Part shown: piece by piece, positions 44,244 through 56,900 of the stretch | Numbering within the stretch: position 1 is the stretch's first letter | How the letters are laid out: each line of letters starts with the position of its first letter | Assembly (NCBI GenBank): GCA_920105625.2 | Contig: OV050031.1 | Span: 228,084,194 to 228,148,193 of the forward strand | Length of the DNA: 64,000 nt | Direction: 5' to 3' | Source of the DNA: Clusia tigrina | Lineage: Eukaryota > Arthropoda > Insecta > Diptera > Clusiidae | Position numbers and translations under genes: made by a program | Notes under the pieces: model-generated | The model's input: the letters and a program-made list of their open reading frames with translations, nothing else | Database searches by the model: none | What the model was told of the DNA's origin: nothing

Positions 44244-45262
44244 ATCCAAGAATGCAGCATTTAATTCGGCAAAATTCGACATATACCAAAAAAATGTTAG
44301 ATTTCACCGGAAATAATGTAATTTTACGCAATTTCACTGTAACAATTAAGCAATTTCTTAGAAACCTAAAGGACTTCGATTTTTTTTTTATGGTAAATTC
44401 TTGTTTTGGAATCCAAAAAACTTCAGAATTATTTGTATACATTTTAATAAATAATAAACATAATATCGATATATTTTATTTGTAATTGATACGAAAATGA
44501 ACAAAATTGTTGGTACTGAAGATCGAGCTACGTTTGCCAGCGAAGTTTATGCTGTGAAAATATTTGTAAATATTGGCAGCAGCGGGCAGTCCCGAATTTG
44601 CTTGATGACAAAACTCAGACAATATTTGCTGGCGCAAATTCGGACACTTTTGCTTAGAATAAACTTACCACATGCGGTGAGCGCAAGCTACCTGATCACG
44701 TCCCGCTAACCTATCATATAGTGAAATTATTTGGAGTAAGTGGTTCTAAAATGTGAGAAGTGTATGTATGTTCGCATTCTCCTTGCTCACCACTTTTTTA
44801 CATTGGAACTATATAATGTATTAAGTTATTAATTAAAGTAATAAAAAGTCGTGAACTCAACTTGTATAAGCCAGTGTAGAATTCAGCTATATTCGCATCG
44901 CCTCAGAACATCACACTTTTTAGGTCTGGCAACCCTCCAGTCGGTTGTGAAGAGTGGAAAATACAAATTTCTGCAAGTCTCCAAAGCATTTGTTTTATGG
45001 CACAGCCCGGTGTCATGCATAATTTTGTTGTTTACTTCTTTTAGTTAGAAGTGTTTGCAAATGATATAATATATCTATATATTTTTTTATTTTCCTTCAT
45101 TTTGTTATACACACTTGCTGCTGGTCAGGTATAACAATTCCGTGGAATTGACATCAGGATTGAAGTGCAGGCAACACACCACGCTTTGTAGACAAGAGAA
45201 TCCTTTCCACGGCAGACAACAAAGTGAAATCAAGGACAAGGCTAAATTTTGAGCTGAACAAC
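44244..45262. other. Upstream region of the Armitage-type helicase gene
   Basis: There is no supported coding frame. The 3' part presumably holds the promoter and 5' leader of the gene starting at 45263; I see no clear TATA box. Confidence 0.4.
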
Positions 45263-48200
45263 ATGCTGTCGTATTTTAAATCGGTTTTATGGGATAGTTG
45301 GAGTAGGGACGAACGAAACGCAAATATTGAAAAAAAACTGGAGGAGGAAATAAAGCAATTAACCGTTTGTGGAGAGAAATCGAATATCATAAAATCCTTT
45401 AGTGGACCAACAGACGATGGAATTCCGGGGATACGTAAAAAACACAGGAATGCTAACAACGTGGCAAAGGCTGCGGCGGCAAGAGAACCCACAGACTGTT
45501 TTAAAAAACACGGTGAAAAGCTGCAAATCCCGTTTAATATGTTTATTTAGGTATTAATTTTCCCTTCTTCCACTTTTTAGGTATTGTGACAACCCTGAGA
45601 AACAATTTCGGCTTTATAGATGGGGATATATACTTCAACTTCAAAGTGGTGCCGTTGCCGTTGATAAACGAGATCAAAGTCGGCAGTCATGTGGAGTACT
45701 TGGCCTATCGACAAGAAAACACCCAAATTAAAGTGGTAAAAATTGAGCGGGTAATCGACAAATATTGGGACGAGGAAATAACTACAGAGGATCAGGTTTG
45801 TGCTTGCTTTTCTTGCATCTTAACTCAAAACATCATTTGATGATTTTTCAGTTGCAACAAGAAATAATCGATGTAGAGAAAGAGAACCCTACCGAATACT
45901 ACACCACGACAGAACGCAGTTTGCTTGGTGTGGTGACCGAAAGCAAGCCAGAATCCATAACCGTTGACACTGATTTTAAACTAATGAAAATTGAACTGGA
46001 TTCAGTGGAGATGGATTTTCAAGCCAAGGAAGGTGATCACGTAATCGTCTGTTGCAAAGTGCAGCGCGACGAAGGCTTCTTTGATGGCTGTGGTGAAGTG
46101 CTGGACGCGGTAAGTGTGCATGCTGAACGCGCAGACACCCAGAAGAACTGCGTAGTACAGGAATTGCATTCGGACTGGGGCGTACTAGACAAAAATTGCT
46201 ACTTCTACTTCGATATATTGCCAGCTGATTGTAAGTTGATTGTGGGCAAGGCGGTCTGCGCCACCTTAATCGCATGCGCAAAGGTATACGATCAAAATAT
46301 TATTTCTTTTGTAGCTGATTTTTAAAGCATTTTCATTGTAGGCAAATTTTCAATATCGCTGCACTGAGCTGAAAGTGATGGACGAAGTGCCGACAGCCAA
46401 GCTCGCAACCCCTGCCGCCAAAAAAAAGAGTACCGAAAACCATGCTGTCACTGTTCCCGAAGGTATCGAAACCATTTTGTCAGCTATTGGTGAGGAAAAA
46501 GAGTTGGAGGTGAGCGTGACAAGCAATTGCAACCGTGCACTGAAAGTCATCAACATTGAAGTGCTTGGTAGACGATATGACTCTCAATTGGAGCTGATTG
46601 ATCCTCAACCAGGTTGCGGTTTTGATTTACCAGGACACAGTACCCGTGTTATACGGATGAAAGCTGTATCGAAATTCTTCGGCCAGTCACGACAAGTTAT
46701 CACTATTTCTTTTGAAAATTTCCGCATTAAGCGTTCAGTCACCATCATCGTATGTGAAGATGAGAGTGCTTTAAGCAGAGCGAAATGCAATAGCGACTTG
46801 TACATGAGAGCACCGAAGGTGAAAAACAACAATCAACAACGCTCGCGTCAATACGCCAATGAGGTGTGGTCCCAAAAACGAGACATTATTCCCGGCGTTA
46901 CGTTGATGCAGAAAAGGCGTTTTCTATCACAACGCATTGAAATGTTTGAAGTGCCAGAGCGGTTGCGCCTTGCTTACCTCACTTTATCCAAAACCAAGGA
47001 AATTAGGCGCAATATTGAGAGCATGTTGCCCTGCCTACAGCAGCAATTGACCATGGACAATTATAGTGAACGCTTCCACGCCCTGCTACATCTTGAGGAA
47101 ATCGAGCAATTCGTGAATTTCCGAAATTATGATAAGGAACGCGCACATTTCTCGCGTGAGGGAGAATATCTTTCGCTAGTAGTAGAAAATCTGGCAGAGC
47201 GGCGCCCCTCGCTGGTCGTTGGGGACATTGTCCGCACCACGAGCATCTGGCATGATGACGATTCCAGCAAATCCTGCTACGATGGCGTCATACACAAAGT
47301 ACTCTTCGATAGACTGTTGCTTAAATTTAATTCTATCTTCCAGAGCAAATATAACGGCGAGGATTACCGCTTGGAGTTCTATTTCTCACGCTTTAGCCTT
47401 CGTAAGCAACATTACGCCGTCAATCGTATACAAAAGCTTTTGGGTGCGAACTTCCTCTTCCCAACTGAACTAAAACCTCGCGAGGAAGTGCAGTTGAACG
47501 CGGAGTTGCGCGGAAGTGGCGATTTGTATGTGGATGGGAACACTAAAAAATGGTACAATTCGGATTTAAATGAAATACAGAAGCGGGCTGTGGTCAACAT
47601 TCTGCGCAATGAGTTCGTAAATGCGCCTTATATTATTTTTGGGCCTCCGGGCACTGGTAAAACCTTGACACTAGTAGAGACTATACTTCAATTGACCAAA
47701 CTTGTGCCAGGCTCACGCCTGCTTGTTGGCTCTCCTTCAAACAGTTCCGCTGATTTAATTGCTACTCGTCTGGTGGAGAGCAAGGAACTGCGGCCCGGAG
47801 ACTTCATACGGTTAGTTTCGCAAAATCAAGTGGAAAAAGATCTTATACCAGACCATCTGACGCCGTATTGTGCAACGGTGGACATTGGAGCAAGTGGCAC
47901 ATGCGAAAATGAGGTAAGATGCGATCTGTTCGACAAACGCCTTTTCAATCACTAAATATTATTTCCTATTGCTCCTATTCGTAGATGATAGTCACGGAAT
48001 CTGGCCTTAAGCTGAGATGTCAAGTGAAATTTATGGGCCGTCATAAAGTAACCATTAGTACTTGCTCCACTCTCGGCAATTTCATCCAAATGGGTTTTCC
48101 TGAGAATCACTTTACGCACGTTCTCATTGACGAAGCAGGTCAATGCACTGAGCCGGAAATAATGGTCCCAATCTGCCAGATCTCCAAAACACGCGGCCAG

Positions 48201-49182
48201 ATTGTACTTGCTGGTGATCCAAAGCAATTGGATGCCATCGTAACGAGCAAATATGCGGGAGAGGCCGGCCTTTCTCTTTCCTTCCTAGAACGGATTCTGA
48301 ATTACAGGCCATATGCTGATGGACAAAACAAATTCGCAAGCACTTCCGGTTTTGATCCACGTCTCGTTACCAAGCTTCTCTATAACTACCGAGCTCTGCC
48401 CTCTATCCTACATATTTATAATGAGCTCTTCTATAAAGCCGATCTGCGGGCGGTAGTGAGCGCAACCGATTCCCGAGAAGCTCAGTTGCTGCAGAGCTTG
48501 GACGAAATGTTGCCACCATCAGATGCGCGCAACAAAACGCACGGCCTCTTTTTTTATGGCGTGCGCAGCACGAATATGCAAGAGAAGGACTCACCCTCGT
48601 GGTATAATCCTGCCGAAGCTAGAAATGTATGTAGTGTTTAAGGTAACAATTTCCACATCCTATTTATTTCCACCCGTAGGTTTTCCTAATGACTGTAGAA
48701 CTCTACAAGAGGAAGATTCAGCCCACCAGTATTGGCATCATCACACCCTACACGAAGCAGGTGAAGCATTTAAGAAATTTGTTTTTTGCAGCTAACATTG
48801 ACATGCCGAAAATAGGCTCCGTTGAGGAATTCCAAGGACAGGTATTACTCACATAATATAATCTTTTACCTAAATTATTGTTGATTAAATCTTCTAGGAA
48901 CGTGATATTATATTAATATCAACGGTACGCTCAGCTGAGAACAAAATTGTGGACGACTTGAGACTTTCGCTCGGCTTTGTACAGTGCCCCAAGCGCATGA
49001 ACGTGGCTATTTCTCGATCACGCTACCTAATGTTCGTCTTTGGTAATCCTCATTTGCTGAAGCTGGACAAGAACTGGAGCGCACTGATTCAGTACTGCGT
49101 TGATAATGATGCTTACTTGGGCTGCGATTTGCCAGATAGTTTGGTGAACCGGGATGCGCAGAAGCGCACGAATCCGAACTGA
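45263..49182 (+). CDS. armi: Armitage/MOV10L1-type RNA helicase (piRNA pathway)
   Basis: Seven exons join in frame by GT-AG introns of 56-71 bp: 45263-45512, 45581-45795, 45852-46283, 46342-47913, 47985-48626, 48680-48841, 48898-49182; total 1185 residues. The N-terminal third has repeated OB/cold-shock-like segments (GIVTTLRNNFGFIDGDIYF, GVVTESKPESITVD, CVVQELHSDWGVLDKNCYF) typical of MOV10L1. The helicase core has Walker A GPPGTGKT (733-740), DEAG (872-875), GDPKQ (900-904), EEFQGQERD (about 1086-1094) and motif VI RMNVAISRSR (1124-1133). All core motifs are intact, so it should be active. In flies Armitage works at mitochondria and nuage in primary piRNA loading. The start at 45263 is preferred; an in-frame ATG-less extension reaches 45224. 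The paralog CG6967-type is the main alternative. Confidence 0.9.
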
Positions 49183-49390
49183 ATGGGCTGCTCCATAGTG
49201 TTAAACGCAACGACATGTGTGCATAAATGTGTGCAAACATAAAGACATGTGTGCATAAATGTGTGCAAACATATATTTTAAGATATCCTTTTAGAAACAC
49301 TGCAAGTGAAAAGTATTTTCCAGAAATTTTTATGACAAGTAATGTAATATTTTGAATTTTTAATCTCAGCTGTAAGTTTATCCACTTAAA

Positions 49391-49396
49391 AATAAA
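49391..49396 (+). other. Polyadenylation signal AATAAA
   Basis: It lies 209 bp after the helicase stop codon. Two direct repeats of ACATGTGTGCATAAATGTGTG precede it in the 3' untranslated region (about 49213-49270). Confidence 0.7.
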
Positions 49397-49499
49397 GTAT
49401 TCCCCACGGAATTTGGCTTTCTCAAAAACAATGCTTAGCCAAGGGTCCTTGCCATCACCGGTCGCATGTGGATACATTTATTAGCCAGTATGGTTGGTT

Positions 49500-49620
49500 A
49501 TTGCATGAGAAAGATTCACAAAAAAGCATTTCGAGACCATGGACTGGGCAGCGTTTGAATCTGCAATGCCACGATTGTGAAACTAGAACTCTTATCACTA
49601 GACCACGGATGCTGGGTCGG
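49500..49620 (-). repeat. tRNA-derived SINE, copy 5 (minus)
   Basis: On the minus strand GCATCCGTGGTCTAGTGATAA (A-box region) is followed by CAGATTCAAACGCTGCC (degenerate B box) and CATGGTCTCGAAATGCTTTT. The order matches copies 2 and 3. Confidence 0.75.
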
Positions 49621-49904
49621 AGGCAACTAATGGCTTGAACATGAAAGTACGCATCTGCAATACTTACCAGACTTGCAAGTTTTTTCTTCTCTGCATGTGC
49701 CCAGAGTTGCGCAGGATCACACGTTTTTTGCCAAATGCCCACAATGACTCAGGAATGAACTCTTAGAGGCATCAAATGTGCAAAGATGAGGGCAGTTGTA
49801 CTTCCGTTTTCTAGGCGCCAATAACGTTGCTTAGGAGTTTACCAGAGAATTTACAGAAAAAAAGCTTAAACGTCAAACGGCAAAGCAGCGAAATAAAGCA
49901 GACT
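49621..49904. other. Gene-free stretch
   Basis: Nothing further is recognised. Confidence 0.4.
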
Positions 49905-50170
49905 CAAAATCGTGGTGAATCCACTCAAAATCGTGGTTGATCCACTTAAAATCGTGGTTGATCCACTCAAAATCGTGGTGAATCCACTCAAAATCGTGGT
50001 TGACCCACTCAAAATCGTGGTGAATCCACTCAAAATCGTGGTTGATCCACTCAAAATCGTGGTTGATCCACTCAAAATCGTGGTTGATCCACTCAAAATC
50101 GTGGTTGATCCACTCAAAATCGTGGTTGATCCACTCAAAATCGTGGTGAATCCACTCAAAATCGTGGTGT
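49905..50170. repeat. 21-bp tandem repeat, about 12 copies
   Basis: Unit ATCCACTCAAAATCGTGGTTG. As 21 is divisible by three, both strands stay open (PLKIVVD repeats plus, STTILSG repeats minus). No signal of a real gene surrounds it. Confidence 0.95.
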
Positions 50171-51309
<1,139 letters not shown>

Positions 51310-51329
51310 TACTATATCAGACATGATAT

Positions 51330-51630
51330 TTTTACGCTTCCATAATGGTATTGGCATGGAGGAGGAGGAGCAAGAGTACATTGATCACCTGTTATGTACG
51401 TATCCAGCTCAGTGTAGAAGGAGGCGCACTTTCCTGGGTGACTACTTTCTGGACTCTTTGGGAGATGTTCCACATAAGAATATAAGCTCCATCAACTGCT
51501 TCATAAAAGGCGCTAAATAGATGGACCTTTGAAAGGGTTTGGTACTCGTGTCTCATGCGGTACCACAAAGGGTCAATTATGGCCCAAATGAGGTCTTCTG
51601 GCGATTGCCATACCTACATACCTAGATGGG
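51330..51630 (+). pseudogene. Non-LTR retrotransposon C-terminus and 3' end
   Basis: It encodes [20 protein letters not shown] and FLGDYFLDSLGDVPHKNI, homologous to 37640-37790. The 3' end has ATACCTACATACCTAG, a degenerate CCTA tail. It is 5'-truncated just after the CxxC pair. Confidence 0.82.
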
Positions 51631-51784
51631 TATTTGCCGTTTTCTATTCCCGAATATATTCAATGACTCCCAAGACTAAGTAGAACAGGAAGTAGCCTTT
51701 GTAAGGTAGACAACTCCAGCAAAGCATGAAATATATATTTCGATAGTTCTGCGACGAGTTGCAAGATGAAGTTATTATTTAGCA

Positions 51785-52080
51785 GGCTAAAAGAACACCG
51801 CGACCTGAGAGATCTATTGTGCAGCCTCGTACCCAACTAAAACAATCCTAGACTATTTATAGATCCCGAAACTGCTATGGGCTTACTTTTTACTACGTGA
51901 TTTGGAGCTAAGAACCCACTGCCCAAGTAGTTATGTCTGCCTCTTGCCACCGCTGGGCAAGTGCGTAGAATGTGTTCTGCTGTTTCCTGCTCCTCTTGAC
52001 AGAGTCGGCAGGAATCTTCTTCTACCACGCCTATTTTTTTCAGATTGTAATTGAGTATACAGTGTCCTGTGAAAAGATGA
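51785..52080 (-). pseudogene. Non-LTR retrotransposon C-terminus remnant
   Basis: The minus strand encodes CRLCQEEQETAEHILRTCPAV, a complete CxxC...H...C block, followed by the C-terminal end. ACACCGCGACCTGAGAGATC at 51796 resembles the 3' region of the family at 6037 and 62915, so this is a diverged cousin. Confidence 0.75.
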
Positions 52081-53983
52081 AGTGATTAGTAAGGCAAAAG
52101 TTGTTAAAAATTAAATTTATTCACTAAGTTAATTAAATTAACATATTTCAATAAACAAGTCAATGATGCTACACATTTTACTGCGGCTAATTAAGGCTAT
52201 TAATATATACAAAATTGTTTATACTTGTACAACAAACAAACGATAATAAATCAAACAACTTATTTAATGCTAGTTTATACAGAGCGGTGCAAAGCGAGCC
52301 TTGTTAGTACCTTCAGCAAATGCGGAACCTGTCGACGGATACTCCTGCACAAAGGCACTTCCACACCACCCGAAGTGAAACTACCTACTGCTAAACGATA
52401 CGCCTACCTAGTTTTGTTCAGTGGTCCGATTTTATTTTTAACACAAATTCTTACCAACTAAATATATGGTAAATATATAGACTATAAGGAATTTATACGT
52501 TAACATTTACTTATAATACAAACAAGCTCATCTGTCCAGCTGAACAATATCCACATGGATGAAATCATCTGCGGAGATTCGAGATTTCATTGGAAGTCAA
52601 TGAATTTCATATAAAAAGTCAAGTTTGTAAAGTGGTAGTAACAAAAGGTAAAAACTATGTTCAAATCAGAGCCAGTACCAATCTTATATAATAATCGACA
52701 ACCGATTTTGATTGAGTACGCTCGCATTTGAAACGATTGTGACATTTTCTTTTGCCCCAGATATCAATTGAAATATACATAAAGAGCCTGAAGCTTTAAT
52801 TGGCAGGTGCATTCTTCCACGACATCGTCTAATGCCCAAACGGCACAAACGGGATCAGTTGAAATCAGTTCACTTTGTGGGGTCTGATTGCATTGCGCCC
52901 CTTGAGAACTCCTTCGAATGCACTTACAGTATATTTTTTATGTATGATTAGTTCAGTTCAACATGAACTAAGCATGTCATGATTCTTGAATAGAGGAAAC
53001 AGTACGTTAGTGGCATTCAATACCAACTGCCAGTCTCTTCAACTTGGTAATAATTGGAAGGTTTTCATCATGCTCATTGTTGATTTTTCACCAATCTGTA
53101 TCATAATTAAACGGCTCTCAAAATCTTGAATGAATTATAATCAGAGTCAAAACTTGATGTTTTCTTTTTTTGTTGTAAACATTGTAAACTTAACACTTAG
53201 TCCGAAATAATGAACAGTTGCAGAATATTTATTTCAGAATGAGCAATTTAAGGCAATCAACAACCAAATAATTTTAAGAACAAACAACAACAATTAAAAA
53301 ATAGGTTCCTTGTCGGGCTTGGCAACGATTCCGAAGCCCTGATTTTGGAAATCAAATTGCAACTATGCTAAACAATTAAATTCCTAACATGTAAAGAAGT
53401 GAGATTATCCTTTGCATATAATCTAGAAGTGAGATTATCCTTTCTATATAATCTAAAGTTTGTTGGTTTGTAAATATCACAAGCAAGCGAGCAAAAACAA
53501 ATTGCAAACGTCTGGAATATGAAACTGTGTAAAGAGCCACTCAGCGACTTAGCTTTATATATATAAATCGATATATATATATATATGAAGCAAATCTTGC
53601 CAATGACTGCATGGAAGCAAACGGGAAGAGGGTGCGCACAAATATCAAAATACAACATTTTATATTTACGAATTGGTCTTAGTTTAATAAAAAATACGCT
53701 ATAAAAAGTGCCCCATTTGATGAATGTTGTTTCCCTCTGACGGAGACAGAAAAAATTCCAACTTAAATGATATCGAAATATAATTGCATCTTTATGTACA
53801 ACAACAACAGAGCGTTGGCCGCCCTCGGCTCCGTTGTGCGCTTATTTTAAACTAAAATTAAAAATCATCATCTTGGTTGTGGGTTGGCATCGCGCACTCC
53901 TTGCGCCATGTAACTTAGTAAATAGTACAAATAAATTAGAAGACACACTGTAGGTAGGAGATAATTCAGCAGTAGGGTAACTA
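52081..53983. other. Gene-free stretch; 3' flank of the kinesin gene
   Basis: No supported frame was found. A 31-bp duplication (AGAAGTGAGATTATCCTTT) lies at 53396-53450, and a short TA run near 53572. The 3' untranslated region of the kinesin gene should lie in the right part; TTTATT at 53228-53233 would be a minus-strand AATAAA, but the call is weak. Confidence 0.4.
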
Positions 53984-56900
53984 TTATCCCGTCCCGTGCT
54001 TGCCGTTCTCGAACAGCCCCTTCTTGAAGAAAGGCGACAGTTGTGCGAGGGTGAGACGCGTCAGGCCCGGTCCGCCGGGTCCCTCGTAGATCGGGCACTG
54101 CGGTATTTTCGTGCAGACGACAAACATACGCCTCAAATAGAGCTCCAGCACACGGCGTCGATGCTTGGCCACTGCTTCACTATTCGAGGAGAAGAGTTCG
54201 CGACGGGGAAACGGTAACGCGGCAATCTAAAAGAAATTAAAACATTTGTTTAACTATGTTTGTGAATGGAGTGATGATGTATGAGTGATTGATGTATGTA
54301 TGAGTGATGTATGTATGAGTGAGTGATGTGTGTATGAGTGAGTGATGTATGTATGAGTGAGTGATGTATGTATGAGTGAGTGAGGCACGTATGAGTGAGT
54401 GAGGCACGTATGAGTGAGTGATGTATGGAGGAGTGAGTGATGTATGGAGGAGTGAGTGATGTATGGAGGAGTGAGTGATGTATGAGTGAGTGATGTATTT
54501 ATGAGTGAGTGATGTATGTATGAGTGAGTGAGGCACGTATGAGTGAGTGATGTATGAGTGAGTGAGTGAGGCACGTATGAGTGAGTGATGTATGTATGAG
54601 TGAGTGATGTATGGATGAGTGAGTGATGTATGAGTGAGTGATGTATGGATGAGTGAGTGATGTATGAGTGAGTGAGTGAGGCACGTATGAGTGAGTGATG
54701 TATGTATGAGTGAGTGATGTATGGATGAGTGAGTGATGTATGAGTGAGTGATGTATGTATGAGTGAGTGATGTATGTATGAGTGAGTGATGCATGTATGA
54801 GTGAGTGATGTATGTATGAGTGAGTGATGTATGTATGAGTGAGTGATGTAGATGTGAATGATGCGAGTGATGTAGATATGAATGATGCGATTGATGTAGG
54901 TGAAAATGATGTACTCGTATGTGAGAATAATGGGAATGATGTGAGTGATGTAAGTGAGAATGATCTGAGTGATGTATGTAGATGTGAATTTTGTGATTGA
55001 TGTAGGTGTAAATGATGTGAATGATGTATGTGCATGATGTGAAGGATGTAGGTGAGAATGATGTGAGTGTTTTATTGAAGTAAGGCTCGATATGATAGAA
55101 AAAATGTAAATAAATCTGATGAAAACCTCCTTTATATCGTAGATAAACGGACTTATTTTATGGTAGATATATCAAATTTTTCTATACCACACGAAATACA
55201 TCACAATTTTTCTAAATACATCACATATGAGTAGATGAATATTTCATCATACACAAAATGATTTGTCCACATTTAATAGTGAGTTTATAATTTATGAATC
55301 ATGTTCGTTTAATTAATATCTTTGTACACTACATTAAGGAAGGGGTCCAGTCTTTACGTAACGTCAATATGGAACTAACATGCGCACAGATGTAGGATGT
55401 GAATTGCCAATATCACTGCATTTTTAGAATCACTATTGGCGGATCCTGTGATTTTGCTTCGCTTCTCAGCAAATTGGACGCAATGAAAAACTTCGTAGCA
55501 TCTTTAGGCAGATATATAGATAGATAGAAGTGGGGTAGGCCGGAGAATCGCCGCAGAAGGAGGTCTCCAAGCACTCAGGCTTTGATGCCCATGATGCTAG
55601 AAGCCTGGAAATACCTGGAAGTTACAAGAATTTGAATGTTGCAAACTTTGTAGAACGCACCACGAAGTTAGAACCATTTGAAGTTTTATCAGTGTTGTAT
55701 TTTAGACTCAAGGGTAGCATAGCTATGACCGATACCTCAAATTGACAAGAGTACTTTATTGTCACAAAATTTCAAGGTTTTATGGCACTCCAGTAAAAAG
55801 TTACAAGCATTTGAATGTTGCAAACTTTGATAGGTGCAGAACGCACCGTATAGAAGTTAAAGCCATTTGAAGTTTTATCAGTGTTTCATTTTGGACTCAA
55901 GGGTACAAGCCTGGTATAGAGGATTGTGAAAGGAAAGTTGCACATTTTCAGACTTCTTTGCTTCTTTTATGAATCTCAGAAGCCTGTCCAGGGATGAGGA
56001 ATGTACGTTGTACAATGGCAGATACTGAAAGCGTCCAAACTACACAAAAATGTTTCCAAAATTAACTACTGTCCAGTCGGCAAATCAGAAGTTGATGCTA
56101 AAGGCTCTATAAGCTTCATCAGTAGCTCCGGTGGGTTCGGGACTTAGAGGAAAAAGGCTTGAGATCCTGTGGTATCATACCGAGCTCTCACATGGGGGTG
56201 ATAATTTCTGCCTACCCTAACATTTGCTACATTGAAAGAAGCTATTTTCGTAGTTGAGTAAAATAAACCAGGACCCTCATTTCCAAAACAATCTCTCTAC
56301 TGCTGAATTAGAGGCATGATAAATTCAATTGTTCGTATGTTTTAGTCCACCAAAAGAGACGGTTATATCAAGACAATTTTATAAAAAGAATGTCTCACAT
56401 TAGATCCAAGATTTTCTCACTCGCAAATAAACTACTTCCAGCAGGAAGTAGAAAATTCGAATGAATTTTGCACAGTAATGTTAAATGCGTCTGCTGCTCT
56501 CGAATTGTTTCATTTTTGATTTGGGAGTGGCGTCAAATTTCCCGTTCTGTTCTGCAAAGCCAGGAACCTTTTGAGAGGATGTTATTGTATTAGTTTCCAA
56601 CAAATGTTGCCTCATAGCTTGCTACAGAATAAGCGGGTAATAGGAAAATAGCTTCGCGTAAAGGTTGGGCAAATTGCAAACAACCGGCTCTGTAGCGGAA
56701 AAACCAACTCCCTGTTGTCACACAGTTGAGCACCTTCTTTCCTGGGGATGAGCAATGACAAGCGGCGCGGAAGCGTCAAACGTCAATGAGGAAAAGCGTT
56801 AGCCGCCAATGAGAAAGGTAAGGAGCGATGATTCATGGCTTTATTTGGACACCGCTTGCAAGTATTGAATCTGCCGAAAGAGTTTTTTAACAAGACAACG

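Noticed and set aside
54237..55035. Long His/Ser/Thr-rich frames on the minus strand
   Set aside because: Simple GAGT/GTAT repeats inside the last kinesin intron; no gene signal.
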